Shown one piece after another: positions 1-8,597 of a stretch of 64,000 bases of DNA. The stretch lies in contig CAXXFJ010000004.1 of NCBI GenBank assembly GCA_963677415.2, positions 124,001 through 188,000 on the forward strand, given 5' to 3'. The DNA comes from JAQUTK01 sp963677415 (GTDB taxonomy: Bacteria > Bacteroidota > Bacteroidia > Bacteroidales > JAQUTK01). The notes beneath the pieces are model-generated. The model was not told where the DNA came from. It did no database searches and saw nothing but the letters and a program-made list of their open reading frames with translations. Made by a program: the position numbers and the translations under genes. The first letter of the stretch is position 1. Each line of letters opens with the position of its first letter.

Positions 1-1
1 C

Positions 2-1168
2 AGCCAACCGGCTAACTTCGAAGTATATATGAGTGCCAATATCCTAAAGAATGCGATGGGTGTTGGTATTCCCGGCACAGGAATGGTAGGTCTGCCAATA
101 GCAATCGCCTTGGGTGCGCTGGTCGGAAAGGCTTCTTACCAGCTTGAGGTACTAAAAGATGTGACTCCTGCCGATGTGGAACGGGGAAAGCTGCTGATTG
201 ATGCGAAAGTGATACAGATTGATCTGAAAGAAAACAATACAGAAAAACTTTATATAGAAGTGGTTTGCTCGGCAGGATCAGATCGGGCAACTGCAGTGAT
301 TGCCGGTGATCATACCCACTTTGTGTATGAGGCGAAGGGTGAGAAGGTGCTTCTAAACAGGCAACAGGCTTGTTCAGAAGAAGACACCAGTTCGCCCGAA
401 CTTTCATTCAGCAAGGTGTATGAGTTTGCGACGGAGTCGCCCTTGGAAGAGATTGCTTTTATCCTTGAATCTGCCCGGCTGAATAAAGGTGCGGCAGAGT
501 TTGCGCTTCAAAAAGGGAAAGAGTATGGACACGGTCTCGGTAAAATGCTCAATGAGGTCAAACAACAGAAAATGATGGGAGAGGGGCTCTTCCCTGCTAT
601 TCTCTCTTATACCGCAGCCGCCTGCGATGCACGCATGGCAGGAGCAATGGTGCCTGTGATGAGCAACTCGGGAAGTGGTAATCAGGGGATAGCGGCTACC
701 CTTCCGGTGGTGGTCTATGCAGAAAAGAACGGGATAGCAGAAGATAAACTGATCCGTGCACTCATGCTGAGTCATCTGACGGTCATTTATATCAAACAGA
801 GCATGGGACGGCTATCCGCATTGTGCGGTTGCGTGATTGCCGCGACAGGATCGAGTTGCGGTATCACCTATCTGATGGGTGGCTCTTACGAACAGAGTAC
901 GTATGCCATAAAGAATATGATCGCCAATCTGACCGGGATGGTCTGCGATGGAGCCAAACCAAGTTGTGCGCTCAAACTGACCAGTGGTGTCTCGACTGCA
1001 CTTTTCTCCGCGATGTTGGCGATGGAAAATAAGTGTGTGGAGTCGGTGGAAGGTATCATCGATGAGGATGTGGAAAAGAGTATTTATAACCTCGTGCTAA
1101 TCGGTTCGCAGGGAATGAATGAGACGGATAAACTGATACTGGATATAATGACTCATAAGTGTATATAA
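2..1168 (+). CDS. L-serine/L-cysteine deaminating enzyme, UPF0597 (YhaM/CyuA-like) family, 5' end outside the window
   Basis: The reading frame is open to the left edge (residues SQPANFEVY precede the first visible Met), so the true start lies outside. The visible ~388 residues cover most of a family of about 430. The segment GIPGTGMVGLPIAIALGAL and the Cys-rich stretch CGCVIAATGSSCGITY are typical of the iron-sulfur serine dehydratase alpha-subunit fold. Family members deaminate L-serine or desulfurate L-cysteine to pyruvate using a 4Fe-4S cluster; the cysteines here are the likely ligands (inference). Cytoplasmic, no signal peptide. The gene is followed directly by a strong hairpin terminator and faces the convergent DUF1080 gene. 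Which of serine or cysteine is the substrate cannot be told from sequence. Confidence 0.85.
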   Translation, partial: SQPANFEVYMSANILKNAMGVGIPGTGMVGLPIAIALGALVGKASYQLEVLKDVTPADVERGKLLIDAKVIQIDLKENNTEKLYIEVVCSAGSDRATAVIAGDHTHFVYEAKGEKVLLNRQQACSEEDTSSPELSFSKVYEFATESPLEEIAFILESARLNKGAAEFALQKGKEYGHGLGKMLNEVKQQKMMGEGLFPAILSYTAAACDARMAGAMVPVMSNSGSGNQGIAATLPVVVYAEKNGIAEDKLIRALMLSHLTVIYIKQSMGRLSALCGCVIAATGSSCGITYLMGGSYEQSTYAIKNMIANLTGMVCDGAKPSCALKLTSGVSTALFSAMLAMENKCVESVEGIIDEDVEKSIYNLVLIGSQGMNETDKLILDIMTHKCI

Positions 1169-1173
1169 AAAAG

Positions 1174-1210
1174 AAGAACCCTCGTCTTGCGGACGGGGGT
1201 TCTTTCTTTT
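1174..1210. terminator. bidirectional rho-independent terminator
   Basis: Inverted arms at 1174-1186 (AAGAACCCTCGTC) and 1192-1204 with one wobble pair and a 5-base loop. A T-rich run follows on the + strand (TTCTTTCTTTT) and another on the - strand (TTCTTCTTTTTTATA). It sits between two convergent genes ending at 1168 and 1212, so it probably serves both. Confidence 0.85.
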
Positions 1211-1211
1211 A

Positions 1212-2582
1212 TCAAGGCAGCTCTTTGATCTTTACATTCTTGTAAGAGACCTGATCACCATGGTCTTGCAGCAGGATAAGACCTTCTACTGCATTTCCGA
1301 AGTTTGGCCAGTCGGCATATTTACTGTATGCTACAAGCGCGTTCCATTCCTGGGTGTTGCGTTCGTAGGTGATGAGTTTCGTTCCATTGAGCCAATGTTC
1401 CACTGTATTGCCATTAACGACAATCATTGCGGTGTTATACTCAGCAAAGACGAATGGTTTCTTTTCCGGTGCAGGGATAAGGTCGTAGAGAGAACCCAAT
1501 GTACGGTTGCCTTTCACACCCAGTTTAGCATCGGGATGTCTGAGATCGTCAAGGATCTGAAACTCACAGCCGATTGCCGAACCTTCACCTGTATTAAGTT
1601 TGGTATCCACAAAATACTTAATACCACTGTTCGCCCCTTCCGTTATCTTGAAGTCAGCCTTAAGTATGAAATTCTTGTATCCCCGGGTGGTCACGATATC
1701 ACCTCCGAAAGCAGATTCCTTGCCGTCATTCTTTGTGACAGTGAGGATGCCGTCTTTGATGGTCCAACCTTTCTGAGGAAAAGCTTCCAGTTTGGCACCT
1801 CGCCATCCGTTGGTTGTCTTTCCGTCCCACAAGAGTTTCCAACCTTCTTTCTTCTCCCGTTCTGAAATGAAATTAGGTTCATTGCTTACCAGAGGAGCCA
1901 CCTCCGATGCCGGAGTAAGGTATTTCTCTACATCCTTCGTACAGATACGGATATTCTTCCAGCCAATGGTCTTGCCGGCATTAGCCTGATCAACCGCATG
2001 TATTTGCAGGGCAATGAAGCCGCGTGCCGTTTGATCGTCAATCAGGTTGGCGCAAGGAATACCATTGATGAAAGTACGCATATTGGACCCGAAAGCTTCG
2101 ATGCGAGCCGTATTCCAGACCTTATTCTTGAACGCGGTCTGAGCAGCCGGGTTTTCCGTCAGTGGATAGAGCCATCCTTTGCGTGCTTCATCATAGATAC
2201 CACCACTCCAGGCACGGGTAGAAGGATCGATTTCAAACTGGTAGCCATGTACACGACCTTTGTTATAGGTAGGCAAACTTTCACTTCTGAATTGTACGCC
2301 CGAATTGATACCATCATCGACACGGAATTCAAATTCCAGAATGAAGTTGTCATACGTCTTATCTGTGCAAAGGAACGTGTTGGGCGTTCCTGTTTTGGAA
2401 GTACCTATAATAGCCTTGTCCTCAATCTTATATTCGGCAGAACCATTGAGTACTGTCCATCCTTTTAGGTTTTTCCCGTTAAACAAGGAGGTCCACTGTG
2501 GCCCTTTTGCACTCAGGTTTACCGTGAGGAATAGCACTGCCGCGATTACTAGATTTCTTTTCATGTGTTGTTTTGTATGCAA
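1212..2582 (-). CDS. secreted protein with two DUF1080 (3-keto-disaccharide hydrolase-type) domains
   Basis: 456 residues. An N-terminal signal peptide (hydrophobic LVIAAVLFLTVNLSA) is followed by two tandem DUF1080 concanavalin-like domains, roughly residues 28-215 and 240-455. Each starts with the family phrase (WTSLFNGKNLKGWTV; WKLLWDGKTTNGWRG) and has a repeat of N-SGI/V-F. DUF1080 proteins of Bacteroidota have been linked to cleavage of glycosides whose sugar was first oxidised at C3 (established for some members). The start codon immediately follows the stop of the upstream oxidoreductase gene on the same strand (no gap), so the two are almost certainly translated from one message. That pairing of oxidoreductase plus DUF1080 supports a 3-keto-glycoside route (inference). 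Substrate unknown. Confidence 0.85.
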   Translation of the reverse strand: MHTKQHMKRNLVIAAVLFLTVNLSAKGPQWTSLFNGKNLKGWTVLNGSAEYKIEDKAIIGTSKTGTPNTFLCTDKTYDNFILEFEFRVDDGINSGVQFRSESLPTYNKGRVHGYQFEIDPSTRAWSGGIYDEARKGWLYPLTENPAAQTAFKNKVWNTARIEAFGSNMRTFINGIPCANLIDDQTARGFIALQIHAVDQANAGKTIGWKNIRICTKDVEKYLTPASEVAPLVSNEPNFISEREKKEGWKLLWDGKTTNGWRGAKLEAFPQKGWTIKDGILTVTKNDGKESAFGGDIVTTRGYKNFILKADFKITEGANSGIKYFVDTKLNTGEGSAIGCEFQILDDLRHPDAKLGVKGNRTLGSLYDLIPAPEKKPFVFAEYNTAMIVVNGNTVEHWLNGTKLITYERNTQEWNALVAYSKYADWPNFGNAVEGLILLQDHGDQVSYKNVKIKELP

Positions 2583-4019
2583 TTAAATTTTATAATATTG
2601 TTCCCATCCTGAGCGCGGTGGGATACCGGTCAGCATGGCATTTGCAAATGCATTGTTTGTAATAGTCTTCGTTTTCGGATCAAATTCGATACGGGCGTTC
2701 AAACGCTGAGCCATCACACCTAAAGAGAATACCTGACTCATCGGTCCGAAGATTTCGAACGATGAACGGGTTTTCTCTTCTCCCATGCAGGATAGCAGGA
2801 AGTTAGAGTAGTGATTGGATCCGTTTTTAGGTACTACAGGTAGTTTGGATGCCATCTCCTTGGCTTTTTCAGCAGGGATGATAGAAAGGGTACTGCCGTG
2901 TGTGCCACCTTTGAAAGTCAGATCTTTGCTGTAGATGACCTTTCCCGGGTTGAGTGAAGAGGGTTGCAGACTGTTACCTCCTGCAGCAGGGATATTCGGA
3001 TCAAGTTCAGATGCACCATATCCTTTTGGAAGAGGAGGAAGATTGTTGACACCATCATACCAGGTGACATCGCAGGCAGGCATCCCACTACGTTTCGGGA
3101 AATGGAAGAGAATGGTGGACGCCATTGGGAAGAAATAGTCGGTGTGTCCATCGATACGAATCGGATCAACTACGGTAGGCAGGTCCAGTTTGAGGAATTC
3201 ATGAGCAGTATCCAGGATGTGTGCGCCCCAGTCTCCCAAAGCACCCATGCCAAAGTCGTACCAGCAACGCCAGTTGCCCTGATGATAGAGTGCATTATAT
3301 TCGTGGTAGGGAGCAGTACCGTGCCAAAGATCCCAATCCAATGTGCTTGGGATAGGTTGTTTTTCAAGTGGTCTGACCATCTTCGGATCAAAGTCGTGCC
3401 AGCGGCGTGCTGAGTTCATATGTGCTGTGATAGCGGTCACATCTTTGATAATACCAGCTTCTTTCCAAGCTTTGAACTGGTGATAATTCGCATCCGAGTG
3501 TCCTTGATTACCTACTTGAGTGACAAGGTTTTTGTGTTTCCGGGCAGCTTGCATCATCAGTTCAGCTTCCAGAAAAGTACGTGCCATTGGTTTTTCAACG
3601 AATACATGTTTGCCGTAGGACATAGACATCATTACTGCAGGGAAATGGGAGAAATCAGGGAGAACAACGGCAACGGCTTCAATATCATTGCCCATCTTAT
3701 CGAACATTTCACGGTAATCTTTGAATTGACGGGCTTTGGGATATTTCCCCATTACCTTAAGAGTCTGTGGTCCACCCATATCTACGTCACAGAGTGCAAC
3801 GATATTGGTTAGTCCTGTCTTTTCCCACTCTGCGATGACCTGCTCGCCTCTGTTGCCGATGCCTATGCAGGCAAGATTAATTTTCTTTCCGGCTCCATTT
3901 ACTCTTTTTATACTCGCTGCACTCTGAGGAACACTTTGTGCTCTCACATTCATTTCACCTGCAGCAATACCAGCAGTGGTAAGTGCTGCTGTTTTGAGAA
4001 AGTCTCTTCTTGTAAACAT
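2583..4019 (-). CDS. Gfo/Idh/MocA-family oxidoreductase with Tat-type signal
   Basis: 478 residues. The N-terminus has a twin-arginine pattern (TRRDFLKTAALTTAG), then a Rossmann nucleotide-binding motif (ACIGIGNRGEQV, around residues 50-62), and EKPMARTFLEAELM, the EKP signature of the Gfo/Idh/MocA family. Such enzymes oxidise or reduce sugar hydroxyls using a tightly bound NAD(P). The export signal and the DUF1080 gene starting at the very next base point to a periplasmic sugar C3-dehydrogenase working with a 3-keto-glycoside-cleaving partner (inference from context). First gene of a two-gene operon; a candidate -7 box lies just upstream. The exact substrate is not predictable. Confidence 0.88.
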   Translation of the reverse strand: MFTRRDFLKTAALTTAGIAAGEMNVRAQSVPQSAASIKRVNGAGKKINLACIGIGNRGEQVIAEWEKTGLTNIVALCDVDMGGPQTLKVMGKYPKARQFKDYREMFDKMGNDIEAVAVVLPDFSHFPAVMMSMSYGKHVFVEKPMARTFLEAELMMQAARKHKNLVTQVGNQGHSDANYHQFKAWKEAGIIKDVTAITAHMNSARRWHDFDPKMVRPLEKQPIPSTLDWDLWHGTAPYHEYNALYHQGNWRCWYDFGMGALGDWGAHILDTAHEFLKLDLPTVVDPIRIDGHTDYFFPMASTILFHFPKRSGMPACDVTWYDGVNNLPPLPKGYGASELDPNIPAAGGNSLQPSSLNPGKVIYSKDLTFKGGTHGSTLSIIPAEKAKEMASKLPVVPKNGSNHYSNFLLSCMGEEKTRSSFEIFGPMSQVFSLGVMAQRLNARIEFDPKTKTITNNAFANAMLTGIPPRSGWEQYYKI

Positions 4020-4047
4020 AAATTTCTTGGTTTGGATTTAATGTTGG

Positions 4048-4055
4048 CAAAGATA
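4048..4055 (-). promoter_or_regulatory. candidate Bacteroides -7 box for the oxidoreductase/DUF1080 operon
   Basis: On the - strand this reads TATCTTTG, a full match to TAnnTTTG, about 28 bases upstream of the start at 4019. No good -33 TTTG was found at the usual spacing, so the call is tentative. Confidence 0.4.
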
Positions 4056-4209
4056 ATAACGTTTTTTGAAAAAGCGTCATAGATTCAATTGTAATATTCG
4101 ATTTTATGGAGCCTCAGTCTCTATAAAATAGTATAATTCAGCTTACTGATTTTTTGTATTGATAGATTCTCATTTTTGTTTCAAATGAGAAAACTAGCCT
4201 ACTTATTGT

Positions 4210-5361
4210 TTAAAGAAAGGAAGCAGCGCGATTGAAGACGTTTTGAAAAGAGCCTGATAACAGCTCTGAATCGGTCTTTCCGGGGAAGGGATTTTGGTGG
4301 GTATATGAAAAAGGGAAATCAATCTCCTGGAGTATATCTCCGGAAGACTTGCCAAGTGCTCGTATGATTCCCATCGTAGGTACCACAATATCTTTCTTCA
4401 GGGAAACAGCTTGTATCTGTTTCTTTAACTTTACGAAGAAGTTCTCCCTGAAATCGCTATATAATTCCGGCAGGATCATCGATTGAAAGGCTTTTTCAAA
4501 ATCATCGTTTTCATAAATCTCAGGAATGACCCGGTGAGAGGAGTTGTCCTTGGAAAACTCGTTTTGGTAATAGTTTTGCATCAGCTCATTGGCATTGGCA
4601 TCCAAAATGTCACGCGCATTGCCGTTCATGTCGCAGAAGATCGAACCTCCACAAAACATAAATAGCTTCGTATCATCGGTCAGATGATCCGGATTGGCAA
4701 GCATAAAGACCTGAGAAAGCATCGCTCCAATAGAATAGGCAAAGATATTGACGGAAGTACCTTCAGCAAACAGAGGGTGAGCTCCTGATTTAATTTCTTT
4801 GATCAGTTGCCACAAGTTGAACACGGATTCTCTTCCGGATGCGTAGAAACGAAGCGGGTTTTCAGAAATACGACTACTCAGTGCGACATTGAAGAAAGTT
4901 GAATTAACAGCTTCTTTTGTGTTTTCTTTTCGTCGGCTTACCCATGGGAGTATTGCACGGGGATTAAACCACGAGTCGGGGGTACGGTTCATATGAAAAG
5001 CGATAGGGAAAAGCACTACAGGTTTCCCTGTTTGTTCGGCGAGATATTCAGCCCACACCAGATATTTCTCCCAGGTTCGTTCATTTAACCCGTGCATGAG
5101 AAGAATTACTTCTTTACTTTTAGATTTCCAACGAGGGGTAAATACAAAATAGGTGAAGTGTTTATTCTCTTGAATGTTATTATCCGAGAGGGCACAAAAT
5201 CCTGTTGGAGAGAATAGTTTTTGAAAACTTGCTATTTCGCTTTCTCTCAGGATTTCAGAAAACCGGCAGGGAATGATAGCCAGTTTCTTATCTTCCAGGA
5301 GGACTTTCTTCTCATAAGAAAAGAGTCCTTTTAGTAGGGCTGTCCGACGTAAGATATCCAT
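4210..5361 (-). CDS. alpha/beta-hydrolase-like protein (DUF6051-type)
   Basis: 383 residues, no signal peptide or membrane segment. Visible features are an oxyanion-type motif VILLMHGLNERTW (about residue 117), a nucleophile-elbow-like FAYSIGAMLSQ (A-Y-S-I-G in place of G-x-S-x-G, about residue 205) and a late His in SYTHQNPF that could complete a triad. This supports a cytoplasmic serine hydrolase fold of unknown substrate. I recall similar Bacteroidota proteins filed as DUF6051, but cannot check. It stands alone, followed by a 190-bp AT-rich gap holding no gene. Without the canonical GxSxG the enzyme could be inactive. Confidence 0.6.
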   Translation of the reverse strand: MDILRRTALLKGLFSYEKKVLLEDKKLAIIPCRFSEILRESEIASFQKLFSPTGFCALSDNNIQENKHFTYFVFTPRWKSKSKEVILLMHGLNERTWEKYLVWAEYLAEQTGKPVVLFPIAFHMNRTPDSWFNPRAILPWVSRRKENTKEAVNSTFFNVALSSRISENPLRFYASGRESVFNLWQLIKEIKSGAHPLFAEGTSVNIFAYSIGAMLSQVFMLANPDHLTDDTKLFMFCGGSIFCDMNGNARDILDANANELMQNYYQNEFSKDNSSHRVIPEIYENDDFEKAFQSMILPELYSDFRENFFVKLKKQIQAVSLKKDIVVPTMGIIRALGKSSGDILQEIDFPFSYTHQNPFPGKTDSELLSGSFQNVFNRAASFL

Positions 5362-5494
5362 CTCTTTGTCATTTTGTTGTACGAAAGTAGTTGGATTTTA
5401 CAACAAAAGAGCAGATTGCCGGCTAGAAATCGTTATTAACGAGTTAAATATTGTGAACGAGTCGTTTTGAGCTGGGAAATTAAAAAGGAATGAT

Positions 5495-5502
5495 TAGTTT
5501 TG
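5495..5502 (+). promoter_or_regulatory. -7 box ahead of a small membrane peptide
   Basis: TAGTTTTG matches TAnnTTTG exactly. A TTTG at 5466-5469 could be the -33 element, but the 25-base spacer is longer than usual. The ATG of the small ORF lies 35 bases downstream of the box. Confidence 0.45.
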
Positions 5503-5537
5503 CGCCAACCTTATACGCCCTTTATAATCTTTTATCA

Positions 5538-5636
5538 ATGAAAGAACTACTTTTTGTTCTAGTTGTGCTATTTATGATTGTCGTGGTTTTTTGTATGCGC
5601 GAGATTTATTTCAAATATATCTCTCCACGTAATTAA
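5538..5636 (+). CDS. 32-residue single-pass membrane peptide
   Basis: ATG at 5538, TAA at 5634-5636. The peptide begins MKELLFVLVVLFMIVVVFC and ends MREIYFKYISPRN. It has one uninterrupted hydrophobic helix of about 18 residues followed by a short basic/aromatic tail, the layout of a small inner-membrane protein. It lies in a 270-base gap between two minus-strand genes, is read the other way, and has its own -7 box 35 bases upstream. It ends 4 bases before the end of the glycosyltransferase. Function unknown; the composition and the promoter argue against a chance ORF. Confidence 0.5.
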   Translation: MKELLFVLVVLFMIVVVFCMREIYFKYISPRN

Positions 5637-5640
5637 CCCG

Positions 5641-6501
5641 TCAATATACTTCTTCCTGATCTTCCCTGTATGTCTCAACGGGCACTGGAAATAGTGTCTG
5701 TAGCACTGTCCTGTTTATGGTTTTCCGTTCTTCATCAGCAAACCATCCCCATTTTGAAAAGTACAGGATTGTCGAATATATCTGGATCAGAAATAGTCGT
5801 GGATTGCGGTGTGACTCTCTGTTGAAAGTATGCGTAATAGACACAAAAGGGTAAAAAATAGTGCGATATGCACTGTGTATACGTCGGGTGAGGTCTGTAT
5901 CTTCACTGTACATAAAGAAGCGTTCGTCAAAGATCCCTGTAACCTGTAGTGCACTGGTTCGGAAAAGCATGAAACTACCGTTCAAATAAGGAATATCTGC
6001 AATACGATCATACCCAAAGCTTTTTAATTCAAACCGTCGGTTGACCCGTTCTTTGCAGAAAGTAAATGGCATGAAACCACGCACAAACCAGTCCCATGGG
6101 GTAGGAAGCAATTTGCAATGGTACTGCAAAGATCCGTCAGGATATAGAATCTTAGGCGAAATAAGACCAGCTTCGTGATTTTGGTCCATGTAGCTAACCA
6201 GTTCGGCGAGCACATTACTGTCAAAAGAAACATCCGGATTGACGATAAGGTGATAAGGGATATTTTCTTCCAAAGAACGGCGAAGCGCCAAGTTATGAGA
6301 AGCACCAAATCCCGGGTTGGAAGGGTTATGCAGGTACTCAGCATTCGGAAATTTGCGGAAGAAAGTTGCAAGTTCGTTCGTCGGAGAGTTGTCTATGATC
6401 TGCAGTCGATCCACTAGAGGAGAGTTGGATATACTTTCCATGACGGGGCACAGTTCCTCGGGAGTCTGCATAAAAGTGACAAGCGATACGGATAATTTCA
6501 T
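5641..6501 (-). CDS. family 2 glycosyltransferase (rhamnosyltransferase-like)
   Basis: 286 residues. GT-A fold features: SVSLVTFMQTPEEL at the N-terminus (nucleotide-sugar binding), NPDVSFD (DXD-like metal site, about residues 87-93), LNGSFMLFR and FDERFFMYSEDTDLTRRI (the ED catalytic-base region, about residue 205). This pattern is typical of inverting GT2 enzymes that add rhamnose or similar sugars to polysaccharides. Cytoplasmic face, no membrane helices. It stands alone rather than in a capsule cluster, so the acceptor is unknown. Confidence 0.85.
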   Translation of the reverse strand: MKLSVSLVTFMQTPEELCPVMESISNSPLVDRLQIIDNSPTNELATFFRKFPNAEYLHNPSNPGFGASHNLALRRSLEENIPYHLIVNPDVSFDSNVLAELVSYMDQNHEAGLISPKILYPDGSLQYHCKLLPTPWDWFVRGFMPFTFCKERVNRRFELKSFGYDRIADIPYLNGSFMLFRTSALQVTGIFDERFFMYSEDTDLTRRIHSAYRTIFYPFVSITHTFNRESHRNPRLFLIQIYSTILYFSKWGWFADEERKTINRTVLQTLFPVPVETYREDQEEVY

Positions 6502-6697
6502 GTTTGGGGTCTTTTTCTATTCAAAGGATGAAGATACAGGATAAATAGTTATTTTTGTGAGATGAGACAAAGAGGAAATGCCCCTTTCTGCAACCACAAG
6601 ACAAACGGTTTCAAGATCGCTTTTATTGTTTGGATTGTTTGAAATAGATCTTTTCCGGTGGCATAAGTGTTTAGCTGATCTGTTTCGTATTCACATG

Positions 6698-6705
6698 TAT
6701 ATTTG
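6698..6705 (+). promoter_or_regulatory. candidate -7 box very close to a start codon
   Basis: TATATTTG matches TAnnTTTG but ends only 8 bases before the ATG at 6714. If used, the transcript would be almost leaderless. No convincing -33 element, so it may be a chance match. Confidence 0.3.
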
Positions 6706-6713
6706 AAAGTGTC

Positions 6714-8534
6714 ATGAACAAAAAACTATTGAGACTGTTACTGCTTGTTTTGCTGCCAACAATTGGATATGCACAGGCGCACTACGATTTCTCACCCTTA
6801 GATACCTTAATCACTAGTTGGATCACTCAAAAGTGTTATCCCGGAGCATCCGTGTGCATTGTAAAAAACGATCAGATTGTTTTTCAACAATCCTATGGAA
6901 CCTACACATCGACTACTCCTGTGTATGTGGCTTCAGCCGGCAAATGGATCGCTGCCGCTACTATAGCCGTTGTGGTGGATAAGACGAAGCTCGACTGGGA
7001 GGATCCGGTTGACCGTTGGTTGCCTGAGTTTAAAGGAAATCCGCAAGGGAAAATCAAACTTCGGCAGTTGCTTTCTCATACCTCAGGCATTCGTGACTAC
7101 CTGCCGGATCCCGAAATAGACACCTTCTGCGTCTTAAAGAAATCAGTGGAGCGGATCCTTACGTTACCCCCCTCATTCAGTGTCGGCAGCCGTTTTCAAT
7201 ACGGAGGATTGGCTCTGCAAGTTGCCGGACGTATGGCAGAGAAAGCGTACAAAAAAGATTTTGAAACCATTTTCGAGCTGGAGATAGCCCGTCCATTGGG
7301 AATGATGAACTCGCATTTCGTTCCCATAAATCTGGATGGAGGACATGCACCCATGTTGGGAGGCGGACTGCAAACGACACTCGATGATTACATCCATTTC
7401 TTGAATATGATATACCATGATGGAAGCTACAAGGGCAAACAAATACTGAAAAAAGAGACAGTCTCCGCCATGCAGGCCGATCAGGTGAAAGAGGCGAGGG
7501 TGCTCCCCGGAGAATATATAGAAAGGGCGTTCGGCTCTTTCCATACCGGCATATACGGACTGGGCGAATGGCGGGAGAAGTTGGATAGCAACGGCGTAGC
7601 CTACCAAATCAGTAGTCCGGGTTGGGCAGGAGCTTATCCGTGGATCAATAAAAAGGATAGTGTCTATGGGTTCTTTATTACCCATGTGCAGGGTGGGGGA
7701 TGTGCCAATGGTTTCTCTCCTTTTTACGACGCACCCATCATTTCCAATCTTACATCCACGATCCTGCAACACAATAACCTCAAGCAGGGCTTTGCCAACA
7801 TAGGTGATGCCATGCTCTTTTATGAAGAGAAAGGAGCTGGCGAACCGGTGATTCTGCTACACGCACATAGTGTGGACCGTCGGATGTGGGATGCACAGTT
7901 TGACGAACTTGCAAAGCATTACCGGGTGATCCGGTATGACTTACGCGGCTACGGATTATCCTCTATGCCGACAGAAGGCAAGGATTTTACAGCTTGTGAA
8001 GATTTAAGGAGTGTGATGGATGCCTTACAAATCCCCAAAGCACATCTGGTTGGCTTGTCGTTAGGAGCCATGTTCATTTCCGATTTTATGACCGTTTATC
8101 CCGACCGTGTGCTGTCTGCCGTGCTGGCCGATGGAGCACTCACGTTTGATTTACAACCCAAAGAACCCGAGCAGGATATGAAAACTTTTAAAGCCAACTG
8201 GAAAGCATCCATGCGTGAAGGCTCCTGCGCTAATTCACCTTTTCTGATGTCGCTGATTGACGAGTGGCGCATGTGGCAGGTGTCGCATCGTGAATCGCCC
8301 AAGATCTTTCTGGGCACAGCCGCACGAAACTACTATCTGGCAAACAAAATCAATATCCCGGTGCTGTTTCTTGTTGGCGCATGCGATTTTGACAGCACTA
8401 AAAAAGCCATCACCGAACTGTCGGCAATGATCCCCGACAGTAAGATAGTAACAATCAAAAACGCAGGGCATTTCTCCTGCATAGAAGAACCGGAAGAGTT
8501 TACTAAAAATCTCCTCCGGTTCCTCTCACAATGA
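6714..8534 (+). CDS. exported fusion of a class C beta-lactamase-like serine hydrolase and an alpha/beta hydrolase
   Basis: 606 residues. A signal peptide (about residues 1-21, ending IGYAQA) is followed by a beta-lactamase/DD-peptidase-type domain (about 25-350) with the SxxK motif S74-A-G-K77 and LSHTSGI. Its Tyr motif is FQYGG, rather than the usual YxN. The second half (about 355-606) is an alpha/beta hydrolase: VILLHAHSVDRRMWD, nucleophile elbow GLSLG, acid near GACDFD, and catalytic His in AGHFSCIEEP. Two serine hydrolases in one secreted chain suggest successive ester or amide cleavages on one substrate (inference). It stands alone between divergent and convergent genes. Substrates unknown; the missing YxN Asn may alter activity of the first half. 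Confidence 0.85.
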   Translation: MNKKLLRLLLLVLLPTIGYAQAHYDFSPLDTLITSWITQKCYPGASVCIVKNDQIVFQQSYGTYTSTTPVYVASAGKWIAAATIAVVVDKTKLDWEDPVDRWLPEFKGNPQGKIKLRQLLSHTSGIRDYLPDPEIDTFCVLKKSVERILTLPPSFSVGSRFQYGGLALQVAGRMAEKAYKKDFETIFELEIARPLGMMNSHFVPINLDGGHAPMLGGGLQTTLDDYIHFLNMIYHDGSYKGKQILKKETVSAMQADQVKEARVLPGEYIERAFGSFHTGIYGLGEWREKLDSNGVAYQISSPGWAGAYPWINKKDSVYGFFITHVQGGGCANGFSPFYDAPIISNLTSTILQHNNLKQGFANIGDAMLFYEEKGAGEPVILLHAHSVDRRMWDAQFDELAKHYRVIRYDLRGYGLSSMPTEGKDFTACEDLRSVMDALQIPKAHLVGLSLGAMFISDFMTVYPDRVLSAVLADGALTFDLQPKEPEQDMKTFKANWKASMREGSCANSPFLMSLIDEWRMWQVSHRESPKIFLGTAARNYYLANKINIPVLFLVGACDFDSTKKAITELSAMIPDSKIVTIKNAGHFSCIEEPEEFTKNLLRFLSQ

Positions 8535-8597
8535 TTTAGATCTTTACACTTATGCAGCTGACCACAGCCACACTCTACCCGTGACCTGTTCTTCAGC

